Below, piece by piece: positions 59,261 through 64,000 of a stretch of DNA of 64,000 nucleotides. The DNA comes from Bordetella genomosp. 13. GTDB lineage: Bacteria; Pseudomonadota; Gammaproteobacteria; Burkholderiales; Burkholderiaceae_B. A program made the translations under genes and the position numbers. The first letter of the stretch is position 1, and each line of letters opens with the position of its first letter. The stretch is from positions 744,001 to 808,000 of the forward strand of contig NZ_CP021111.1 in NCBI RefSeq assembly GCF_002119665.1, read 5' to 3'. The notes under the pieces were generated by a model that saw nothing but the letters and a program-made list of their open reading frames with translations, was not told the DNA's origin and made no database searches.

Positions 59261-60739
59261 GTGAAGAACCCGGCGGGCCGCAAGCTTGGCCTGGAGATGG
59301 AAATGGTGGTCGTGCGCCGGGGCAGCGGACGCAGCCATCCGGTGCGGCATTACTTCGAAACCCTTGCGGCGATCAAGCAGGCGCGCGGCGAGGATGCCTC
59401 GGTGTACGCGCTGGGCGACCGGGCCGGTGGGGTCGCCGGCCCGGACGGCGACAGCGGCCTGGACAACGGACTCAACCTATTGGAGACCGCTTTTTCTCCG
59501 GTAAGAGGCGGTGAGGGCGGACTGGACCGACTGGCCGAGAAGGTGGCCCGCGAACTGGGCGACGTGCGCCGGGCGCTGGCAGATGAAGACGCCATGCTGC
59601 TCAACGCGTCCGAACATCCGGACTGCACACTGGATCCCGACTGGTACGCCGCCGTGCGCGCAGATCGTCCCATCTATCGGGAACTGGTCGGCCACCGCGG
59701 CTGGCTGCATCGGGCCGGCATCGACGCCAAGGCGCAGAACGGACCGTGCACCGCGGTGGAAATCGGACAGGCGGCCCGAGCCCTGAACGCCGTGCTGGCA
59801 TTGGCCCCGGCCTGCATCGCGCTGTTCGCCAACAGTCCGCTGCAGGCCGGCCGCATCACCGGACTGAAAGAGAACCGGCTGACCCTGTGGGACCGCATGT
59901 TCCGCTACGCGCGCTTCGCCGGCGACCACATGCTGCAGCAATTGCCCGAGCGACCGTTCGACGACCTGGGGGATTATTTCCGCTGGATGTTCGGCGCCGC
60001 CACGGCGACGCGCGCCTTGCCGCTGGTGCCCAGCCAGGGGTATAAGTCCGCGGCGTCGGTGTATCTGGCCGGCGATCCGCCCCTGCGGCGGTTCCTGGAA
60101 TCGACGCATTGGCCGGGCCGGCGCAGCGATACCGGTGAGACCATCGTGCTGCGTCCTCACAGCGGCTATTTCGAATACTCGCAGTTTGCGCATTTCCTGG
60201 ATGCGCGCTGGCGCTATCGCCTGGCCACCCCCGTGCCCCTGGACGAGCTGCTGGCCGCGTGGAAGCGGCCCGGGGGCATCGAAGAGCTGCATGGGCGTCA
60301 TGGCGCCGACGGCTACATCGAAGGGCGCGCCTGCGGCGCCGTGTTCGCCGATGAGCAGTTGGTGGGCGAAGCGGGTGCGCAGGTGGCGAGCACGGCCGCA
60401 CTGGCCCCGTCTGCCGTGCAATGGGGCTTGATGCGCAACCTGGACCAGGCCGAGCGGCTGTGGCGCGAGTGGGGCTGGCTGCGTCTGCGCCGCATGCGGG
60501 CCGATGCCATCCGGCACGCCATGGACGACGACGAGGTGCACGCTTTGGCGCGCGACGTGCTGGACGTCGCACGGGCCGGTTTGCCGGAGGGCGAACGCCG
60601 CTGGCTGGGCTATGCCGACTACGTGCTGCGTACGCGGCGTACCGGAGCCGACCGCATGCTCGAACTATGGAACGCCGGAACGGGCGGGGCGGCCGAGCGA
60701 CTGGCGCGCCTGTGCGCGCATCGCGAAGTGGTGGGTTGA
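59261..60739 (+). CDS. Glutamate-cysteine ligase-like (GCS2 family) protein
   Basis: A 492-residue protein of the carboxylate-amine ligase/GCS2 type (plant-type GshA and EgtA relatives). It starts GRKLGLEMEMVVVRRGSGRS, and shows the metal/ATP region GLDNGLNLLETAFSPV, HRGWLHRAGIDAKAQNG and ENRLTLWDRMFRYARFAGDH. It would join an amino acid to cysteine or a similar nucleophile with ATP. The start is GTG at 59261 with AAGGAG 9 nt upstream; no ATG is available. Inserted between the btrA/btrS and btrU genes, facing away from them; its link to secretion, if any, is unknown. Confidence 0.8.
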   Translation: MKNPAGRKLGLEMEMVVVRRGSGRSHPVRHYFETLAAIKQARGEDASVYALGDRAGGVAGPDGDSGLDNGLNLLETAFSPVRGGEGGLDRLAEKVARELGDVRRALADEDAMLLNASEHPDCTLDPDWYAAVRADRPIYRELVGHRGWLHRAGIDAKAQNGPCTAVEIGQAARALNAVLALAPACIALFANSPLQAGRITGLKENRLTLWDRMFRYARFAGDHMLQQLPERPFDDLGDYFRWMFGAATATRALPLVPSQGYKSAASVYLAGDPPLRRFLESTHWPGRRSDTGETIVLRPHSGYFEYSQFAHFLDARWRYRLATPVPLDELLAAWKRPGGIEELHGRHGADGYIEGRACGAVFADEQLVGEAGAQVASTAALAPSAVQWGLMRNLDQAERLWREWGWLRLRRMRADAIRHAMDDDEVHALARDVLDVARAGLPEGERRWLGYADYVLRTRRTGADRMLELWNAGTGGAAERLARLCAHREVVG

Positions 60740-60780
60740 GAACGCGTGCGCTGGCGGCATGCGGCGCACGCCCGCGCTTC

Positions 60781-61971
60781 TTACTGCCCGGTTCTCTTGT
60801 TCTCGTAGACCTCGTCCGCGGCCAGCAGAATGTCCACCGGGGGATCGAACCCGATGCTGCGCGCGGTGTCCAGATTCAGCGCGATCTTGGCCGGGTCGAT
60901 CCAGATCTGGCTGAGCTGGCGCGGCTTGGCGCCGTTGAAGATGCGGGCGATGGTTTCGGCGTGGAACAGGCCCACGTACGAATAATCGGCCTGCGCCAGG
61001 CTCATCAGCAGCCCGTCGCGCACTTGCTCGGAACCCAGCATGGCGAAGCTCGGAACCTGCGCGATGCGCAGCACGTCGGCCACCTGGCCCACGGTGGCGG
61101 GCGTGATGCCGCGGTGCACCGTGACGTACATGGCGTCGACCTGGCTGCTGAGCTTGCGGTAGCAATCGACGGCGTTCTTCGTGGCTTCTTCCACCGGGAT
61201 GCCGTTGGACGCCGCGTCGCACGACCTGACCTCGAAGCCGATTTCCTTGGCAACCTGTTCCACCGCGGGCACCGCGGCATAGGTGCGGCCCTCGGGGCTG
61301 TTCTCATAGACCAGGCCGAGCGTCTTGAACGGCACGATCTCGCGGAACAGCCGCACCTGGCGCTGGTAGCGTTCGGGCTGCACGCGCGCATGCAGGTTGT
61401 CCAGGCCGCTGTCTTCCACGCTCTTGACGATGCGCGCGCCGACAGCGTCGCTGGTCGATGCCACCACCGTGGGCACGGGTGCGCCCAGCATGGCCATGTC
61501 CTGGCCGGCCAGCGTGCCCATGGCGATGATCAGATCGACGTCGCGGCGCTCGGACAGGCGCTGCGTGATGGCCTGCCGCACGGCGGGGCGGCGCGCGGCG
61601 TCGAAGTTGCCGGGTTGCCACCACGCATCGTCGACGAACTGCAGCGTGTCGCTTTTGGCGTTCTTGGCCAGAAAGGTCCACATGTCGCGGCCGTTCAGGC
61701 CGTCTGGAATGGCGGGCACCGTCAGCCAGCCCAGCTGCTGCAGGCCCGCCACGATGACGCGCAGCGTGCGCGGATATTCGCTGTAGTCGCCGCTTTCGAA
61801 ATAGCCCAGCCGCCACTTGCCGCCGCCCGGCTTGGCCATCGGCGTGGTGGGAAACACGGCGCTGGGTTCGGGCGTCGCGACCTGCGGCTGGGCAGGTTCG
61901 GTCTGCTGCGCCTGCGCAGCGGGGGCCAGCACGGCCAGCGAAACGAAAAGGGTGCGGAGCAGTTTGGTCAT
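60781..61971 (-). CDS. ABC-type substrate-binding protein (ABC_sub_bind family), translationally coupled to btrU
   Basis: A 396-residue exported protein: signal peptide about residues 1-22 (AAQAQQ), a proline-rich linker, and a two-lobed periplasmic-binding domain of the TrpX/ABC_sub_bind family (RVIVAGLQQLGWLTVPAIPD; GLVYENSPEGRTYAAVPAVE; PSFAMLGSEQVRDGLLMSLA; PRQLSQIWIDPAKIALNLDT). No permease or ATPase gene adjoins it. Its ATG overlaps the btrU stop by 4 nt (ATGA), so it probably serves as ligand receptor for the BtrU sensor domain and not for import. In Bordetella, a gene named btrX lies in the btr operon; equivalence is not certain. Confidence 0.75.
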   Translation of the reverse strand: MTKLLRTLFVSLAVLAPAAQAQQTEPAQPQVATPEPSAVFPTTPMAKPGGGKWRLGYFESGDYSEYPRTLRVIVAGLQQLGWLTVPAIPDGLNGRDMWTFLAKNAKSDTLQFVDDAWWQPGNFDAARRPAVRQAITQRLSERRDVDLIIAMGTLAGQDMAMLGAPVPTVVASTSDAVGARIVKSVEDSGLDNLHARVQPERYQRQVRLFREIVPFKTLGLVYENSPEGRTYAAVPAVEQVAKEIGFEVRSCDAASNGIPVEEATKNAVDCYRKLSSQVDAMYVTVHRGITPATVGQVADVLRIAQVPSFAMLGSEQVRDGLLMSLAQADYSYVGLFHAETIARIFNGAKPRQLSQIWIDPAKIALNLDTARSIGFDPPVDILLAADEVYENKRTGQ

Positions 61972-63971
61972 TCGCGTCGGACCACGATCAACGTGATGTC
62001 ATCGGATTGTTCGGCGCCGGCCGCGAAGGCCTGGACGTCCTCGAGCAGGCGGCGGGCAATGTCGGTGGCGTTGCCGGGCGGGGCGGACAGCAGGCTCAGC
62101 ATGCGGGGATCGCCATACTGGCCGCCCTGGCTATTGACGGCCTCGGTGACCCCGTCGGTATAGCCTACCAGCACCTCGCCAGGCCCCACGTGGGCGTACA
62201 GCGGCTGATAGACCATGTCCTCCTGCACGCCGCAGGCCGGGCCGCTGCGGCCCTCGAGCATGCGCAGCGTGCCGTCGGCGCCGATCACGATGGGCTTGAG
62301 ATGGCCGGCATTGGCCCAGGACAGTTCGCCAGTGTCCAGGTCGAGCACGCCCAGCAGCAGCGTGACGAACATCATGTTCGGATTGTTCTCGGCGAGGCGG
62401 TTGTTGATCTTCTGCATGATCTGCGCCGGGTCCGTCTCGTCCTCGGCCGTGGCGCGGATGAGCGTGCGCGTGACCGCCATGAACAGCGCGGCGGGCACGC
62501 CCTTGTCGGACACGTCGCCGATGGCCAGGCACAGCCTGCCGTCGGGCATCATGAAGTAGTCGTACAGGTCGCCGCCCACCTGCTTGGCGGGCAGCATGGT
62601 GGCGTGCAGGTCGACGTGCTGGCGCACGTCGCTGCCCAGTGGCACCGGCAGCAGCCCCAGCTGGATGGCGCGCGCGATGTTCAGTTCGCTTTCGAAGCGC
62701 TCGCGCGAGGACGTTTCGTGCATCAGGCGCTGCACGTTCTCGCCCAGCTTGCGCTGCATGAACAGGAACGACGCCGCCAGCCGGCCCACCTCGTCGTGGT
62801 GGTGCTGCGGCAGCGTGGCGATGTGCGAGGGCACGGATACGTCGGTGGTGAGGTCTTGTTCGGGCAGCTGGCGCGCGTATTGCGTCAGCGTATCCAGCGG
62901 CCGCGCGATGCGCGTGGCCAGCAGCCAGGCGAACACCAGCGCCAGCAGCAGCGTGATGGCGAAGATGACGGCCAGGCGGTTCAGCAGCTGTGTGGCCGGC
63001 GCGGTGAAATCGCTTTCGGGCACGGCGGCCACCACCGTCCAGCCCAGCGGCTTGTTGCGCACGGCCTGTATCTGCCAGGGCGCCTTGCCATCGGTGACGC
63101 GCAGCGCCTGCGGCCCGCTCCTGCCTGCCTGCGCCAGCAGCTGGCGCAGCGACTGGCCGGAGGGCCGCTCGATGGCGTCCAGCAGACCCATCTTCTGCGC
63201 GGGCGGCGGCACCACCATGCGCCCGTTGTCGTCCATGATGAAGACGAAGCCCGAGTGCGCCAGCGTCAGCTGCGACAGCGTGCTGCGCATGGCCGATTCC
63301 ATCTGCGCGCGGCGCCCCTGCACCTGCTCGATGATGTCCTGCGCGCTGTCGGTGACGACGAACACCCAGTCCCATTGCCGGAAATAGCCGAAGTAGGCAT
63401 AGCGCGTTTCGGGCTCGCCCTCGATGCCCGGCAGCGGCCAGCGGTAGATGGCGAAACCGTAGCCCAGCCGCCGGGTTTCTTCGTACAGGGCCTCTGCCAG
63501 CGGACGGCCCTTGATGTCGCGCGCGGGCCCCAGGTCGAGGTCGGTCATGGCGTTGTTGCCGGTGGCCAGGACCGAATAGCTGGCGTCATAGACGAAGGCG
63601 TAGCGCCGGTCGTCGAGCTTGAGGCGGTTGATCCACGCCCGCGCCATGCCTTTGGCCGCGCCCTGCGTCATCACGCCGCGCTCGGCCATGTCGGCATAGC
63701 CGGCCAGTACCGTCGAGATGGTGGCGCCCGCCTGAACCAGCTGCCGGCGCCCGGTGCGCACGCTGCTGATCTTGTCGTCCAGCAGCGCGCTCCAGCGCGC
63801 CTCGGTGTCGCGCATCACCAGGTTCAGCACGTTGTCGACCGCGTGCCGCTCGCCGGCTTCGACGGTGCGCGTGACATCGCGCTGCGTGAGCAGCATGACG
63901 AAGGCTGCCAGCACCAGCAGGATCGCGACGACAAGCAGGAAGATCTTGCCGCGTAAGGAGCGCATCAACAT
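61968..63971 (-). CDS. btrU: BtrU, membrane-bound SpoIIE/PP2C-type phosphatase of the T3SS partner-switching pathway
   Basis: A 667-residue protein: membrane segment 1 (about 8-30, IFLLVVAILLVLAAFVMLLT), a large periplasmic Cache sensor (35-325), segment 2 (about 328-352), a HAMP domain (353-410, RIARPLDTLTQYARQLPEQD), and a PP2C-like phosphatase domain (about 440-667) with PAKQVGGDLYDYF, AIGDVSDKGVPAALFMAV, VGYTDGVTEAV and SDDITLIVV metal-binding motifs. It dephosphorylates the anti-anti-sigma factor (BtrV) to release BtrS. The genes for the kinase BtrW and BtrV are not in this window and may lie to the right. Confidence 0.92.
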   Translation of the reverse strand: MLMRSLRGKIFLLVVAILLVLAAFVMLLTQRDVTRTVEAGERHAVDNVLNLVMRDTEARWSALLDDKISSVRTGRRQLVQAGATISTVLAGYADMAERGVMTQGAAKGMARAWINRLKLDDRRYAFVYDASYSVLATGNNAMTDLDLGPARDIKGRPLAEALYEETRRLGYGFAIYRWPLPGIEGEPETRYAYFGYFRQWDWVFVVTDSAQDIIEQVQGRRAQMESAMRSTLSQLTLAHSGFVFIMDDNGRMVVPPPAQKMGLLDAIERPSGQSLRQLLAQAGRSGPQALRVTDGKAPWQIQAVRNKPLGWTVVAAVPESDFTAPATQLLNRLAVIFAITLLLALVFAWLLATRIARPLDTLTQYARQLPEQDLTTDVSVPSHIATLPQHHHDEVGRLAASFLFMQRKLGENVQRLMHETSSRERFESELNIARAIQLGLLPVPLGSDVRQHVDLHATMLPAKQVGGDLYDYFMMPDGRLCLAIGDVSDKGVPAALFMAVTRTLIRATAEDETDPAQIMQKINNRLAENNPNMMFVTLLLGVLDLDTGELSWANAGHLKPIVIGADGTLRMLEGRSGPACGVQEDMVYQPLYAHVGPGEVLVGYTDGVTEAVNSQGGQYGDPRMLSLLSAPPGNATDIARRLLEDVQAFAAGAEQSDDITLIVVRRE

Positions 63972-64000
63972 GGTGGGAGTGGGGAAGTGTTGCGGGGTTA

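Overview
The window is high-GC (roughly two-thirds G+C by eye) betaproteobacterial chromosome. Gene content and protein sequences point to an Alcaligenaceae member of the Bordetella/Achromobacter group: a Bug-type binding-protein tail, many LysR regulators, and above all a complete type III secretion system (T3SS) of the Bordetella bsc/btr type. I cannot decide the genus from sequence alone. I saw no rRNA, tRNA, IS element or CRISPR array.

Layout. Positions 1-8.2 kb hold accessory metabolism and sensing: a Bug protein end, a class II aldolase with an AraC regulator, an MHS transporter, YgiW plus a QseBC-like two-component system, an AadA-like adenylyltransferase and an aldo/keto reductase. 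Positions 8.3-11.7 kb hold a detached type III effector locus: a CesT-type chaperone with a glycine-rich tail and a 949-residue effector whose C-terminal third carries the Cx5R signature and surrounding motifs of the SopB/IpgD inositol-phosphate phosphatases. From 11.8 to 32.7 kb comes ordinary chromosome: a LysR regulator with a cytochrome c/molybdenum hydroxylase operon, a tandem fused ABC exporter, a beta-propeller operon, a GlxA/SDR pair, a liv branched-chain amino-acid transport operon and a hotdog thioesterase.

From 32.8 to 64 kb lies the T3SS. One leftward operon runs bopN, a SycN-like chaperone, bscX, bscY, bcrD, bscD, bscE, bscF. A divergent rightward set starts with two Bsp22-type filament proteins flanking a small flagellin-like protein. 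It continues through chaperones and translocators (bcrH1, bopD, bopB, bcrH2), then bscI-J-K-L-N-O-P-Q-R-S-T-U-W-C. Regulators follow: the ECF sigma factor BtrS, a BtrA/BspR-like anti-sigma candidate, and BtrU (SpoIIE-type phosphatase) translationally coupled to a periplasmic binding protein. Any btrV/btrW would lie beyond the right edge.

How it fits together. A motif GGAAC-N15-GTTAC with exactly 15 bp spacing lies upstream of bopN, both filament genes, the btrA candidate and the distant SopB-like effector, with a sixth copy overlapping the bscT start. This is what an ECF (BtrS) promoter should look like, and it ties the effector 21 kb away to the secretion machine. The most novel items are this SopB/IpgD-like effector-chaperone pair in a bsc-type system and the cassette of two Bsp22 paralogues around a mini-flagellin.
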